Program-made: the position numbers and the translations under genes
Source of the DNA: Limnobacter sp. CACIAM 66H1
GTDB taxonomy: Bacteria; Pseudomonadota; Gammaproteobacteria; Burkholderiales; Burkholderiaceae_B
Length of the DNA stretch: 49,451 bases
Assembly (NCBI RefSeq): GCF_001601825.1
Contig: NZ_LUJK01000022.1
Span: 1 to 49,451 of the forward strand
Direction of reading: 5' to 3'
Notes under the pieces: generated by a model
What the model was told of the DNA's origin: nothing
The model's input: only the letters and a program-made list of their open reading frames with translations
Databases searched by the model: none
Part shown: positions 26,271-35,211 of the stretch, in pieces
Numbering within the stretch: the stretch's first letter is position 1
How the letters are laid out: every line of letters starts with the position of its first letter

Positions 26271-28254
26271 ATGAGTTTGTTGCCACACGAGTTGGAATTG
26301 CTAGCCCCCGCACGCGACGTTGAGATTGGTCGTCAGGCGATTCTGCACGGCGCAGACGCGGTTTACCTGGGTGGACCCGTGTTTGGTGCACGGGCCAATG
26401 CAGCCAATTCGGTGGCAGACATTGCAAAGCTGGTGGAGTTTGCCCACCGCTACCACGCACGTATTTTCACCACCATCAACACCATTCTTCACGATGCAGA
26501 GCTTGAAGAAGCCCGCAAACTGGTGTGGCAGTTGTACGACGCAGGTGTGGATGCATTGATTATTCAGGACATGGGTTTGCTCGAGATGGACTTGCCGCCC
26601 ATTCAACTGCACGCCAGCACACAGTGCGATATTCGCACCGTTGAAAAAGCAAAATTTTTTGGCGGACAGTGGGTTTTCCCAGTTGGTATTGGCGCGCGAG
26701 TTGACGGTTGACGAAATCCGGGCGGTGCATGCTTCGGTGGGTAATACGGCTACCATCGAGTATTTCATTCACGGTGCATTGTGTGTGGCATTTTCAGGGC
26801 AGTGTTATATCAGCCACGCTGAAACAGGCCGTAGTGCCAATCGGGGCGATTGTTCGCAGGCCTGTCGCCTGCCTTACACGCTGACCGATCAAAGCGGTGC
26901 TGTAGTGGCCTTTGACAAACATTTGCTCTCGATGAAAGACAACAACCAGAGCGGCAACCTGGAGCACCTGATTGATGCGGGTGTGCGTTCTTTCAAAATT
27001 GAAGGGCGCTACAAAGACATGGCCTATGTGAAAAACATCACGGCCCACTACCGTATTTTGCTGGATGAAATCATGGAGCAGCGCGGCGAGTTTACCCGCG
27101 CCTCCAGCGGCACTACGCGTCATTATTTCAGGCCCGACCCTGACCGCAACTTTCATCGGGGCTCTACCGATTACTTTGCCAGTGGCCGGAAAATTGACAT
27201 TGGCGCATTCGACTCGCCCAAATTTATCGGTCAGCCGATTGGCCATGTGGTGGCTGTGAATGACAAAAGCATCGATATACAAACCAGCGACGAACTGAAC
27301 AACGGCGATGGCTTGAACTTCATGCGAAAGCGTGAGGTGGTGGGTTTGCATGTGAACCGGGCCGAGAAGTTGAACAACAAAGGTGATGGCCAAGTGGTGT
27401 ACAGGGTGTTTCCCAAAGACCCGGTGAATAGTTATGGCGGACTGAAGGCCGGTTTGCCCATGCACCGCAACCGCGACCACGCTTGGGACATGGCGCTGAC
27501 CAAGGAGAGCGCCGAGCGGCGAATTGGTGTGTGGTTGACCCTGACAGAGTGGATGGAAGGCGATTTGTTGAAGGGCTTGCAGTTGAGCCTCACCGACGAA
27601 GATGGAATTACCACCACCGCGCGAGTTGACATGAATTTGGAGTTGGCCAAGCAGCCTGAGACTGCTGTGGACAGCATTAAAACCCACCTGGGCAAGTTAG
27701 GCAGCACCGATTACTCCGCTTTGGGCCTGAACGTGCATTTAAGCCAGCCCTGGTTTGTGCCCGCCAGTACCTTGAATGGCATGCGCCGCGAGGCGATTGA
27801 CGCCTTGAATGCCGCGCGAATTGCGGCTTGGCAACGCCCGCCGCGCAAGGAGCCGGTGCAGCCTTACGTGGAATACCCGGAAAAGTCACTGAGCTTCCTG
27901 GCCAATGTTTACAACGACAAAGCCCGCGAATTTTACAAAAAACATGGTGTGCAGATGATTGCTGCTGCTTATGAGGCGCATGAGGAGGCTGGTGAAGTTC
28001 CTGTCATGATCACCAAGCATTGTCTGCGATTTTCGTTTAATTTGTGCCCAAAACAGGCCAAAGGTGTAAAAGGTGTTCAGGGCCAGGTGAAAGCGGAGCC
28101 CATGGTGTTGGTCAATGGCGATCAAAAGTACACCCTGAAATTCGATTGCAAACCCTGTGAAATGCACATCATGGGTAAAATGCGCAAGGATATTTTCAAT
28201 AGCCCACCCCCGTCGGTGGTGCCAATTACGTTCATGAAACGCAAGCCTGTTTGA
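26271..28254 (+). pseudogene. rlhA: 23S rRNA 5-hydroxycytidine C2501 synthase RlhA (U32 family), broken by one base
   Basis: Two overlapping frames (26271-26711 and about 26656-28254) together give a 660-residue RlhA-like U32 protein, the length of E. coli RlhA (YdcP). Frame one runs LELLAPARD to HASTQCDIRTVEKAKF. Frame two resumes FLADSGFSQLVLAREL and carries the cysteine cluster CVAFSGQCYISHAETGRS and CSQACR. The switch occurs at a run of six T (26655-26660), where five would restore the frame. All downstream sequence is well conserved, so the break is recent or a sequencing error. Intact RlhA hydroxylates C2501 of 23S rRNA. The shorter tRNA-acting TrhP is excluded by length and C-terminal domain. 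Confidence 0.88.
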
Positions 28255-28272
28255 ATTAAAACAACGTTTCCG

Positions 28273-28310
28273 ACCCGTGATATTCGATTTCACGGGTACG
28301 TCAAATTTTT
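28273..28310 (+). terminator. Probable terminator after rlhA
   Basis: ACCCGTGA (28273-28280) pairs perfectly with TCACGGGT (28290-28297) around a nine-base loop. ACGTCAAATTTTT follows. The T-run starts a few bases late, so efficiency is uncertain. It overlaps the start of the Pho box. Confidence 0.55.
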
Positions 28311-28326
28311 GTCATTTATTTGTCAT
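28309..28326 (+). promoter_or_regulatory. Pho box upstream of pstC
   Basis: Two exact TTGTCAT half-sites at 28309-28315 and 28320-28326, spaced 11 bases, match the direct-repeat PhoB operator. The site lies about 60 bases before pstC and predicts induction under phosphate starvation. Confidence 0.85.
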
Positions 28327-28387
28327 AATGCGCGGGTAACCTTGTCAGTCTGCGCGAAACCTTCTGCTGGATTAAACACTTACCAAC

Positions 28388-29338
28388 ATGTCTGATACCT
28401 CGACGATCAAGGCCCCGACCAAGCGGGGCGACGCCATATTCGCCGTGTTAACCAGTGGGGCGTCCATTTTCACGCTGCTGATGCTGGGTGGCATCATTGC
28501 ATCGCTGGTTGTGGCCTCATGGCCCACCATCACTGCTTTTGGTTTCGATTTCCTGTTCACCGCCAACTGGGATCCCCCCATTGACGAGTACGGCGCTTTG
28601 GTGCCGATTTACGGCACCTTGGTGACTTCGTTCATCGCCCTGATCATCGCTGTGCCTATCAGTTTTGGTATTGCACTGTTTCTGACTGAACTGTCTCCAC
28701 CCTGGTTGCGCCGCCCATTGGGTACGGCGATTGAATTGTTGGCCGCTGTTCCTTCTATCGTGTATGGCATGTGGGGTCTGCTGGTATTTGCTCCAATTTT
28801 TGCGAAGTACGTGCAGGTGCCTTTGAACGCCACCATTGGCCAGGTGCCGGTGATTGGCGCATTGTTCTCTGGCCCGCCCATTGGTATCGGCTTGCTGACC
28901 GCTGGTGTCGTGCTTGCCATCATGATCATTCCTTACATTGCGGCCGTGATGCGCGATGTGTTTGAAGTGACCCCGGTGATGTTGAAAGAGGCCGGCTACG
29001 GCATGGGTTGTACCACCTGGGAAGTGGTGTGGAAAATTGTATTGCCCCACACGAAAGTGGGTGTGATTGGCGGCATCATGCTGGGCCTTGGACGCGCTCT
29101 GGGTGAAACCATGGCCGTCACGTTTGTGATTGGTAACACCAACTACCTGAACGATATTTCGCTGTTCTCGCCGGGCAACAGCATTACGTCAGCGCTGGCG
29201 AACGAGTTTGCCGAAGCGGACGCAGGCTTGCACACATCGGCCTTGATGGAGTTGGGCTTGGTGTTGTTCTTGATCACGTTTATTGTGTTGGTCGCTTCGA
29301 AGTTGCTGTTGGCCAAGCTGTCGAGCAACGGGAGATAA
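28388..29338 (+). CDS. pstC: Phosphate ABC transporter permease PstC
   Basis: A 316-residue inner-membrane permease of the high-affinity phosphate importer. About six helices are visible. [21 protein letters not shown] is the PstC signature and [19 protein letters not shown] is the loop that contacts the ATPase. It is the first gene of pstC-pstA-pstB, behind a Pho box. pstA starts three bases after its stop. Confidence 0.96.
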   Translation: MSDTSTIKAPTKRGDAIFAVLTSGASIFTLLMLGGIIASLVVASWPTITAFGFDFLFTANWDPPIDEYGALVPIYGTLVTSFIALIIAVPISFGIALFLTELSPPWLRRPLGTAIELLAAVPSIVYGMWGLLVFAPIFAKYVQVPLNATIGQVPVIGALFSGPPIGIGLLTAGVVLAIMIIPYIAAVMRDVFEVTPVMLKEAGYGMGCTTWEVVWKIVLPHTKVGVIGGIMLGLGRALGETMAVTFVIGNTNYLNDISLFSPGNSITSALANEFAEADAGLHTSALMELGLVLFLITFIVLVASKLLLAKLSSNGR

Positions 29339-29341
29339 AAC

Positions 29342-30259
29342 ATGAGCAGCATTTACACCGATCCGACATCAGTGCCCAAGGACAACGTAGTGACCACAGT
29401 GGCCACTGACGAGAAGATGCGCCTCAAGATGCAGTCCAAGCGCAAGCTGGTGAATACCGTTGCCTTGACTTTGTCGCTGGCTGCGATGGCCTTTGGACTG
29501 TTTTGGTTGATCTGGATTTTGTACACCACGGTGACCTTGGGTGTGAGCGGATTGTCGGCCCAATTGTTTACTGAAATGACTCCTCCGCCCAATGCAGAAG
29601 GCGGTGGCTTGGCCAACGCCATTACCGGAACTTTGCTGATGGTGGGTTTTGCCACACTGTTTGCTACCCCGTTGGGTATTCTGGCGGGTGTTCATTTGGC
29701 TGAATCCAGAAAAGACAACAAACTGGCGATCTCCGTGCGCTTTTTTAATGACATTTTGTTGTCTGCGCCGTCCATTGTGATTGGTTTGTTTGTGTATGCC
29801 GTAATGGTGCGACCCATGGGGAATTTTTCAGCTTGGGCGGGTGTGGTTGCCTTGGGTTTGATTCAAATTCCGATTGTGATTCGCACCACCGAGAACATGT
29901 TGCGCCTGGTGCCGGATGCTCTGCGTGAAGCCGCCTTCGCCTTGGGCACGCCCAAATGGAAGATGGTCATGGCCATTACCGTGAAGGCCAGCTATGCAGG
30001 CATTTTGACGGGCGTTTTGTTGGGTGTGGCGCGTATTGCCGGTGAAACTGCACCGTTGTTGTTTACAGCACTGTCTAACCAGTTCTGGAACACCGACATG
30101 ATGAAGCCCATGGCGAACCTGCCCGTGATTATTTTCAACTTCGCGCTCAGTCCATTCACAAACTGGCAGGAACTGGCATGGGCTGGCGTTTTCCTGATTA
30201 CCGCGGGTGTGTTGGTGTTGAACATCATTGCGCGCTCGCTACTAAAGAACTCGAAATAA
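29342..30259 (+). CDS. pstA: Phosphate ABC transporter permease PstA
   Basis: The second permease, 305 residues, with a cytoplasmic N-terminus of about 35 residues and six helices. [15 protein letters not shown] and the ATPase-contact loop [23 protein letters not shown] identify it, and [17 protein letters not shown] is also characteristic. GGGAGA precedes the ATG. It lies between pstC and pstB in the same operon. Confidence 0.96.
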   Translation: MSSIYTDPTSVPKDNVVTTVATDEKMRLKMQSKRKLVNTVALTLSLAAMAFGLFWLIWILYTTVTLGVSGLSAQLFTEMTPPPNAEGGGLANAITGTLLMVGFATLFATPLGILAGVHLAESRKDNKLAISVRFFNDILLSAPSIVIGLFVYAVMVRPMGNFSAWAGVVALGLIQIPIVIRTTENMLRLVPDALREAAFALGTPKWKMVMAITVKASYAGILTGVLLGVARIAGETAPLLFTALSNQFWNTDMMKPMANLPVIIFNFALSPFTNWQELAWAGVFLITAGVLVLNIIARSLLKNSK

Positions 30260-30281
30260 CTGACCTTTGAAGGCCAAGAAT

Positions 30282-31058
30282 ATGTCCACGATTGACGTTG
30301 AAGAAAAGATCAAACTTGAGGTGAAGAACCTGAATTTTTATTACGGTTCGTTTCATGCGTTGAAGTCGGTTAATTTGAGTATTCCTGAAAAGAAGGTGAC
30401 CGCGTTTATCGGACCTTCCGGTTGTGGCAAGTCCACTTTGCTGCGTGTGTTCAACAAGATGTATGCCTTGTACCCGGAGCAGCGTGCTGAAGGGCAGATC
30501 TTGATGGACGGCGAAGATTTGCTAACCAGCAAGAAAGACATCGCCTTGATCCGCTCGAAGATTGGCATGGTTTTCCAAAAGCCCACGCCGTTCCCGATGT
30601 CGATTTACGAAAACATCGCATTTGGTGTGCGCCTGTTTGAGAAATTGTCCAAGGGTGAGATGGAAGAGCGCGTGGAATGGGCGCTGACCAAGGCTGCCCT
30701 GTGGAAGGAAGTCAAAGACAAATTGCACCAAAGCGGCAACGGTTTGTCGGGTGGCCAGCAGCAGCGTTTGTGCATCGCCCGTGGCATTGCGATCAAGCCT
30801 GAAATTTTGCTGTTGGATGAACCCTGTTCAGCACTGGACCCCATTTCAACTGCCAGCATTGAAGAGTTGATCACCGAGCTGAAGGAAGACTACACCGTGG
30901 TGATTGTGACTCACAACATGCAACAGGCTGCCCGCGTTTCTGATTACACGGCCTACATGTACCTGGGTGAGTTGATTGAGTTTGGCGTGACTGATCAAAT
31001 TTTCCTGAAACCCAAGAAGCAAGAAACCGAAAATTACATTACAGGTCGCTTCGGTTGA
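30282..31058 (+). CDS. pstB: Phosphate ABC transporter ATP-binding protein PstB
   Basis: The ATPase of the importer. Walker A is GPSGCGKST, the signature is [16 protein letters not shown], Walker B is [12 protein letters not shown] and the switch His is in IVTHNMQQA. Starting at ATG 30282 it has 258 residues. An upstream in-frame TTG at 30267 is less likely. It is the last gene of the pstCAB unit and is followed by a terminator. No phoU follows, unlike many pst operons. Confidence 0.97.
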   Translation: MSTIDVEEKIKLEVKNLNFYYGSFHALKSVNLSIPEKKVTAFIGPSGCGKSTLLRVFNKMYALYPEQRAEGQILMDGEDLLTSKKDIALIRSKIGMVFQKPTPFPMSIYENIAFGVRLFEKLSKGEMEERVEWALTKAALWKEVKDKLHQSGNGLSGGQQQRLCIARGIAIKPEILLLDEPCSALDPISTASIEELITELKEDYTVVIVTHNMQQAARVSDYTAYMYLGELIEFGVTDQIFLKPKKQETENYITGRFG

Positions 31059-31117
31059 TGAACTTCCCAGCCTTTGGTTGATGTTCGGCTGTCAGTAAGT
31101 ATTTGAATTGATTTATG

Positions 31118-31153
31118 AAAAACCACACATGGGTTAGCCAAGTGTGGTTTTTT
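31118..31153 (+). terminator. Terminator between pstB and pstS
   Basis: AAAAACCACAC (31118-31128) pairs with GTGTGGTTTTT (31142-31152), with an inner TGG/CCA extension and a closing T-run. It divides pstCAB from pstS, so pstS needs its own promoter or readthrough. Confidence 0.88.
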
Positions 31154-31177
31154 GACATTTATGTTTATGCCTTATAT

Positions 31178-31195
31178 TTGTCATGATTCTGAAAT
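31178..31195 (+). promoter_or_regulatory. Second, degenerate Pho box upstream of pstS
   Basis: TTGTCAT (31178-31184) and CTGAAAT (31189-31195) are spaced 11 bases and match the PhoB direct repeat, the second half imperfectly. It lies 45 bases before pstS and downstream of the terminator, as expected for a separate phosphate-regulated promoter. Confidence 0.65.
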
Positions 31196-31239
31196 ATTTG
31201 TAGGGCACTATGACCGTACTTTAATAAGTGAGGTGAAAA

Positions 31240-32280
31240 ATGTTCAACATCAAAACAATCGCTACAGCGATTTCCGCAGGTGCCTTGGCCCTGAGCATGA
31301 CTTCCGTGAACGCCGCTGAAATTACTGGTGCTGGCGCTTCATTCCCCGCTCCGATTTACTCCAAGTGGGCCGATGCCTACAACAAGGAAACCGGCAACAA
31401 AGTGAATTACCAGTCCATCGGTTCCGGTGGTGGTATCAAGCAGATTTCCGCAAAAACTGTAGATTTCGGTGCCTCCGACATGCCGTTGAAGCCTGAAGAC
31501 CTGAAAGAAAAGGGTTTGATGCAGTTCCCAACCGTGATCGGTGGTGTTGTACCCGTAGTGAACCTGCAGGGCGTGGCCCCAGGCCAGATGAAATTGTCCG
31601 CTGAAGTGCTGGCCAACATTTACCTGAACAAGATTACCAAGTGGAACGACAAGGCAATTGTTGACCTGAACCCAGGTGTGAAGCTGCCAGACATGGACAT
31701 CAGCGTGATTCGTCGTGCCGATGGTTCAGGTACAACCTTCATTTTCACCAACTACCTGAGCAAGGTTAGCGCTGACTGGAAGAGCACTGTTGGCGAAGGT
31801 ACAGCGGTAAAGTGGCCTGTTGGCTTGGGTGGTAAGGGTAACGAAGGTGTATCCGCTTTCGTACAGCGCGTACCAGGCTCTATCGGTTATGTTGAGTATG
31901 CGTACGCCAAGCAGAACAAATTGACACACACTCAGTTGAACAATGCTGAAGGCGTGTTTGTACAGCCTTCTGAAGAGTCATTCAAAGCTGCTGCGGCAGG
32001 TGCTTCATGGTCTAACAGCTTCTACGAAATTCTGACTCAGCAGCCTGGCAAAGCCGCATGGCCCATCACTGGCGCAACTTTCATCCTGTTCCACACTGAA
32101 CAGGCTGACGCTGCCAAGGCTTCTGAAGTGTTGAAGTTCTTCAAATGGGCCTACGCCAAAGGCGACAAGCTGAGCTCTGACCTGGACTATGTTCCACTGC
32201 CAGACGAAACAGTGAAGAAGATTGAAGCCGCCTGGAAGACAGTCAAAGCAACTGACGGCAAGACAATCGTGATGAAGTAA
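31240..32280 (+). CDS. pstS: Periplasmic phosphate-binding protein PstS
   Basis: A 346-residue binding protein with a signal peptide ending [24 protein letters not shown] and [13 protein letters not shown] open the mature protein. DFGASDMPL and [17 protein letters not shown] contribute the phosphate ligands. It delivers phosphate to PstCAB. It lies after pstB with its own Pho box and terminator, which allows the excess of binding protein over transporter that these systems need. Placing pstS last is unusual compared with pstSCAB. Confidence 0.97.
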   Translation: MFNIKTIATAISAGALALSMTSVNAAEITGAGASFPAPIYSKWADAYNKETGNKVNYQSIGSGGGIKQISAKTVDFGASDMPLKPEDLKEKGLMQFPTVIGGVVPVVNLQGVAPGQMKLSAEVLANIYLNKITKWNDKAIVDLNPGVKLPDMDISVIRRADGSGTTFIFTNYLSKVSADWKSTVGEGTAVKWPVGLGGKGNEGVSAFVQRVPGSIGYVEYAYAKQNKLTHTQLNNAEGVFVQPSEESFKAAAAGASWSNSFYEILTQQPGKAAWPITGATFILFHTEQADAAKASEVLKFFKWAYAKGDKLSSDLDYVPLPDETVKKIEAAWKTVKATDGKTIVMK

Positions 32281-32301
32281 ATATCAAGTTGGCTTGATTG
32301 G

Positions 32302-32327
32302 AAAAGGGGTCCTTCGGGACCCTTTTT
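32302..32327 (+). terminator. Intrinsic terminator after pstS
   Basis: AAAAGGGGTCC and GGACCCTTTTT close on a TTCG tetraloop, and the stem runs straight into T-rich sequence. Very strong by eye. Confidence 0.93.
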
Positions 32328-32433
32328 CTTTTTGAATGTCAGAAAAGTTGGGATTGAGCGGGGGTAGTTTGAAGGTTACGATACATTGCAATAAAAAATG
32401 TTGTTGTAATGTTTTGCCACCGAGGCCGCTGTA

Positions 32434-33294
32434 ATGACTTTGCCAGACTATCAACAATGGACCACGCTGCTGTATGTGGTCGCCATTCCTTACTTTTTTG
32501 CGGCCATGGCCATTGAAGGCTGGACCATGCGCAAAAAGCCTCAGGGCTTTTATGCTGGCTATGAGCTGAAAGACTCCTTGTGTTCGATTGCCATGGGCGC
32601 TTTGAAGCTGGTGACCATGGGGCTGAGTGTGTTTTGGGCCTACCCCATCATGCTTTGGCTGTTTGAATACCGGGTGATGGATTGGAACATCTCCACCTGG
32701 TGGTTCATCCCCGTGTTGTTGCTGGCTGATGACTTTTGTTATTACTGGTACCATCGCGTGGCCCACCGTTGCGCAGCATTTTGGGCAGAGCATTCCAATC
32801 ACCACACCAGCGAGCGCTACAACCTGAGTACCGCATTACGCCAGTCAGTGTTGGGCCCCTTTTATACTTTTGTATTCTGGTTGCCTTTGCCCCTGCTGGG
32901 CATGGACCCTTTGGTGGTGACTTTTGCACACACGGTAAATTTGCTCTACCAGTACTGGATACACACTGAAACCTTCGAGGTGCATGGCTGGTTTGAAAAA
33001 GTGTTCAACTGCCCGCAGCATCACCGCTTGCACCATGCCAAGAATGAGGAGTACCACGACTGCAATTACGGCGGAATTTTGATTGTGTGGGATCGCTGGT
33101 TTGGTACTTACCGTGAATTCGTGCCGGGAGTGAAGCCAGTTTACGGCACACTGACCCCGGTGTTAACCACCAACCCGCTGAAGCAGGCGGTGGCCGGTTG
33201 GGGGCATTTGATTGGGAAAATGAAGGCAGCACCCGATTTCAAGAACCGGGTGCTTTGCTTGATCAAGCCGCCGGGTTGGGTGCCTGAGAAGTAA
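32434..33294 (+). CDS. Fatty acid hydroxylase / sterol desaturase family protein
   Basis: A 286-residue membrane di-iron enzyme with four hydrophobic segments. The histidine motifs are HRVAH, HSNHH and HHRLHH, with a later HTETFEVHGW, as in the fatty acid hydroxylase superfamily. The substrate is unknown, and membrane lipids or hopanoid-type compounds are possible. Upstream, at 32383-32412, ACATT and AATGT elements resemble sites before two other genes here. Its end overlaps the convergent aquaporin gene by 32 bases. Confidence 0.87.
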   Translation: MTLPDYQQWTTLLYVVAIPYFFAAMAIEGWTMRKKPQGFYAGYELKDSLCSIAMGALKLVTMGLSVFWAYPIMLWLFEYRVMDWNISTWWFIPVLLLADDFCYYWYHRVAHRCAAFWAEHSNHHTSERYNLSTALRQSVLGPFYTFVFWLPLPLLGMDPLVVTFAHTVNLLYQYWIHTETFEVHGWFEKVFNCPQHHRLHHAKNEEYHDCNYGGILIVWDRWFGTYREFVPGVKPVYGTLTPVLTTNPLKQAVAGWGHLIGKMKAAPDFKNRVLCLIKPPGWVPEK

Positions 33295-33949
33295 CAGTCG
33301 AATTGTTTGAGCCGAAGGCCTTGTACAAAACCAAGGCCAACAGGCCGCCAATTACCTCAAACACCATGTAAGCGGGTACGTCGCCCGGTGCAATGCCGGC
33401 AAAGCTGTTGGAGAACTGCCTGCCAAAAGCGGCGGCGGGGTTGGCAAAAGAGGTACTGGAGGTGAACCAATAGGCCGCGCCGATGTAACAGGCCACCATG
33501 CCAGAAACCCGTTCTGCCTTGGCCATGAGAATGACCAGCAACAGCCCCGCAGTGGCCACAATTTCACCGGTCCAGATTCCCCAACCTGTACGAGCTTTTT
33601 CAGAGAACTGAAGGAGCTGCATATCGAACATTTGGTGAACCAGAATGGCACCGAAAAAGGCGCCAGCCAGTTGCACGATGATGTAGGGCAACAGTTCAGA
33701 ACCCGGTTGGCGTTTCAGCAACACCATGGTGAGTGTGACGACGGGGTTGAAGTGCGCACCGCTGATGGGGCCAAATACTTCAATCAAAATGTAAAGGCCG
33801 AACACGGTGGCCAAGGTGTTGGCGATCAATGCCACGCCGTTGTTGCCCTCGGACAGGTTTTCGGCCATGACGCCCGAGCCAATCACGATGGCTAGCAGCA
33901 GTAGGGTACCCAAGAATTCAGCACCCAAGCGTTTGGATAAGGAGTACAT
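33263..33949 (-). CDS. Aquaporin-family channel of an arsenic operon (AqpS-like)
   Basis: A 228-residue channel with six helices and two half-helix motifs. The first is NPV (68-70) instead of NPA. The second is NPA (170-172) followed by Ala where water channels have the pore arginine. That implies an unusual selectivity filter. It is the last gene behind arsR and arsC, and no ArsB or Acr3 pump is present. By analogy with rhizobial AqpS, arsenite made by ArsC could leave through this channel. Transport of arsenite is inference from context. Confidence 0.82.
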   Translation of the reverse strand: MYSLSKRLGAEFLGTLLLLAIVIGSGVMAENLSEGNNGVALIANTLATVFGLYILIEVFGPISGAHFNPVVTLTMVLLKRQPGSELLPYIIVQLAGAFFGAILVHQMFDMQLLQFSEKARTGWGIWTGEIVATAGLLLVILMAKAERVSGMVACYIGAAYWFTSSTSFANPAAAFGRQFSNSFAGIAPGDVPAYMVFEVIGGLLALVLYKAFGSNNSTVTSQAPNPAA

Positions 33950-33955
33950 ATTGAT

Positions 33956-34444
33956 TTAGCTCCGTGCGATGGCGGCCAGTGCGGTGTTCAGTTCTGCGGT
34001 GCTCATGGTGCTCAAAGGCAGCTGGATGAGTTGCATCATCTTGAAGCTGATGGCCTGCCTTGTCAGCTCGAACGCGCGAGGCTTGTTTTCCTCAAGCTCA
34101 TTGGATGGGTCGGGGTAGCCCCAGTGGGTTTTCACTGGACTACCGGGCCAATAGGGGCATTGCTCGGCGGCCGCGCTGTCGCACACGGTGATCACAATGT
34201 CGATTTTTGGTGCACCGGGCTCGGTAAACACATCCCAGCTTTTGCTGGTGTATTGGCTGGTGTCGATGCCGACATTGGCCAAGGCTTGCAGGGCGTATGG
34301 GTTCACGCGACCACTGGGCGCGCTGCCAGCGCTGAAGGCCTTGATGTCTTTGCCGTACTGCCGGGCGAGGTGATTCAGCATGCCCTCGGACAGCACACTG
34401 CGTGCAGAATTGTGGGTACAAAGAATGAGTACGTTGGTGCTCAT
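33956..34444 (-). CDS. arsC: Arsenate reductase, low-molecular-weight phosphatase type
   Basis: A 162-residue cytoplasmic reductase converting arsenate to arsenite. The P-loop CTHNSARS has the nucleophile Cys9. WGYPDPS carries the acid aspartate and TVCDSAAAEQCP supplies two further cysteines. Its ATG overlaps the stop of the broken arsC copy upstream as ATGA. The aquaporin gene follows six bases after its stop. It is the only intact arsenate reductase seen. Confidence 0.92.
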   Translation of the reverse strand: MSTNVLILCTHNSARSVLSEGMLNHLARQYGKDIKAFSAGSAPSGRVNPYALQALANVGIDTSQYTSKSWDVFTEPGAPKIDIVITVCDSAAAEQCPYWPGSPVKTHWGYPDPSNELEENKPRAFELTRQAISFKMMQLIQLPLSTMSTAELNTALAAIARS

Positions 34445-34778
34445 GAAGATACTTTTCCTATTTGTTCGACTTCGTGTTGAATAGCCAGTTTTTCAAGTTT
34501 TGCAATGGGCAGGGCCAGCATCAGTTCAATACGCTTGCGAAGCAGCAGGCCCACATTGCGGAATTCATGCAAGATGTGTTCATGGCTGCCTTCGGCTTTG
34601 GCTGGGTCGGGCGCACCCCAATGCGCCAAGATTGGCTGACCCGGCCAGCCGGAAAACTTCCAGCAGAATAGGCCTTGAACTGACCACGGCCCAGCTGGTT
34701 CAGAATGGCTTCTGCAAAAATGGAGCGGGCTGAATTGCCCGTACAAATGAACAGCACGTTGAATGTTTTGTCACTCAT
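34441..34778 (-). pseudogene. arsC: Second arsC copy with internal deletion
   Basis: The gene starts normally with [19 protein letters not shown] and runs to [12 protein letters not shown]. Arsenate reductase sequence then resumes in another frame at [20 protein letters not shown] and continues to a normal end. Compared with the intact neighbour about 50 residues are missing, including the second cysteine region. At the joint (about 34636-34650) the bases TGGCCGGGTCAGCC serve both sides, pointing to deletion between short identical sequences. Both end overlaps with arsR and arsC are kept. Confidence 0.88.
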
Positions 34779-35106
34779 GGTGAGCCTCGTTGTGGTGTGG
34801 TGCAGTAACAGGTGTGCAGCTTTGACCTTGGCAACAGTTCTCGGTGAGGTAGGCGATGACGCCATTCATATGGGCAAACTGAGCGCTGTAGATCAGATTG
34901 CGTCCGTCACGAATGGGTTGAACCAAACCGGCGTTGCTCAGTTCTTTCAGGTGAAATGACAGGGTGGCTGCCGGTATGTCCAGCCGCTCGCAAAGTTGCC
35001 CCGGTGTAAGGCCCGAAGGGCCGGTGACCACCAAGGCTCGGAATACCCGCAAACGCGAGCTGTGTGAGAGGGCGGCCAATGCTTTGATGATGTCGTTTTC
35101 TTCCAT
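34771..35106 (-). CDS. arsR: ArsR-family arsenic-responsive repressor
   Basis: A 111-residue winged-helix repressor starting at MEENDII (35106). The recognition region reads [23 protein letters not shown]-terminal cysteine cluster, ENCCQGQSC (Cys91, 92 and 97), is a plausible trivalent arsenic site. It differs from the classical ELCVCDL site in the DNA-binding helix. The first gene of the operon, it overlaps the broken arsC by eight bases. An inverted repeat lies immediately upstream. Confidence 0.92.
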   Translation of the reverse strand: MEENDIIKALAALSHSSRLRVFRALVVTGPSGLTPGQLCERLDIPAATLSFHLKELSNAGLVQPIRDGRNLIYSAQFAHMNGVIAYLTENCCQGQSCTPVTAPHHNEAHHE

Positions 35107-35108
35107 AG

Positions 35109-35132
35109 TTCGATAATAATGGAAATATCGAA
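35109..35132. promoter_or_regulatory. Candidate ArsR operator
   Basis: Perfect inverted repeat TTCGATA, ten bases, TATCGAA, ending two bases before the arsR start codon. Its size, symmetry and position suit autorepression by an ArsR dimer. The assignment is inference. Confidence 0.72.
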
Positions 35133-35211
35133 TTGTTTTATGAAAGTTGTGTGACAAATGCACAAAAGAAAAGGTGATTTAAAGCGCCTGGTCCATGCCA
35201 GCTGGGTTGGT

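Noticed and set aside
26271-28254. Programmed frameshift in rlhA
   Set aside because: The shift needed is +1 at a T-run with no typical +1 stop-codon context, and homologues are unbroken. An indel is simpler.
26271-28254. tRNA hydroxylase TrhP (YegQ)
   Set aside because: The joined product is about 660 residues with the long C-terminal domain of RlhA. TrhP of E. coli is about 450.
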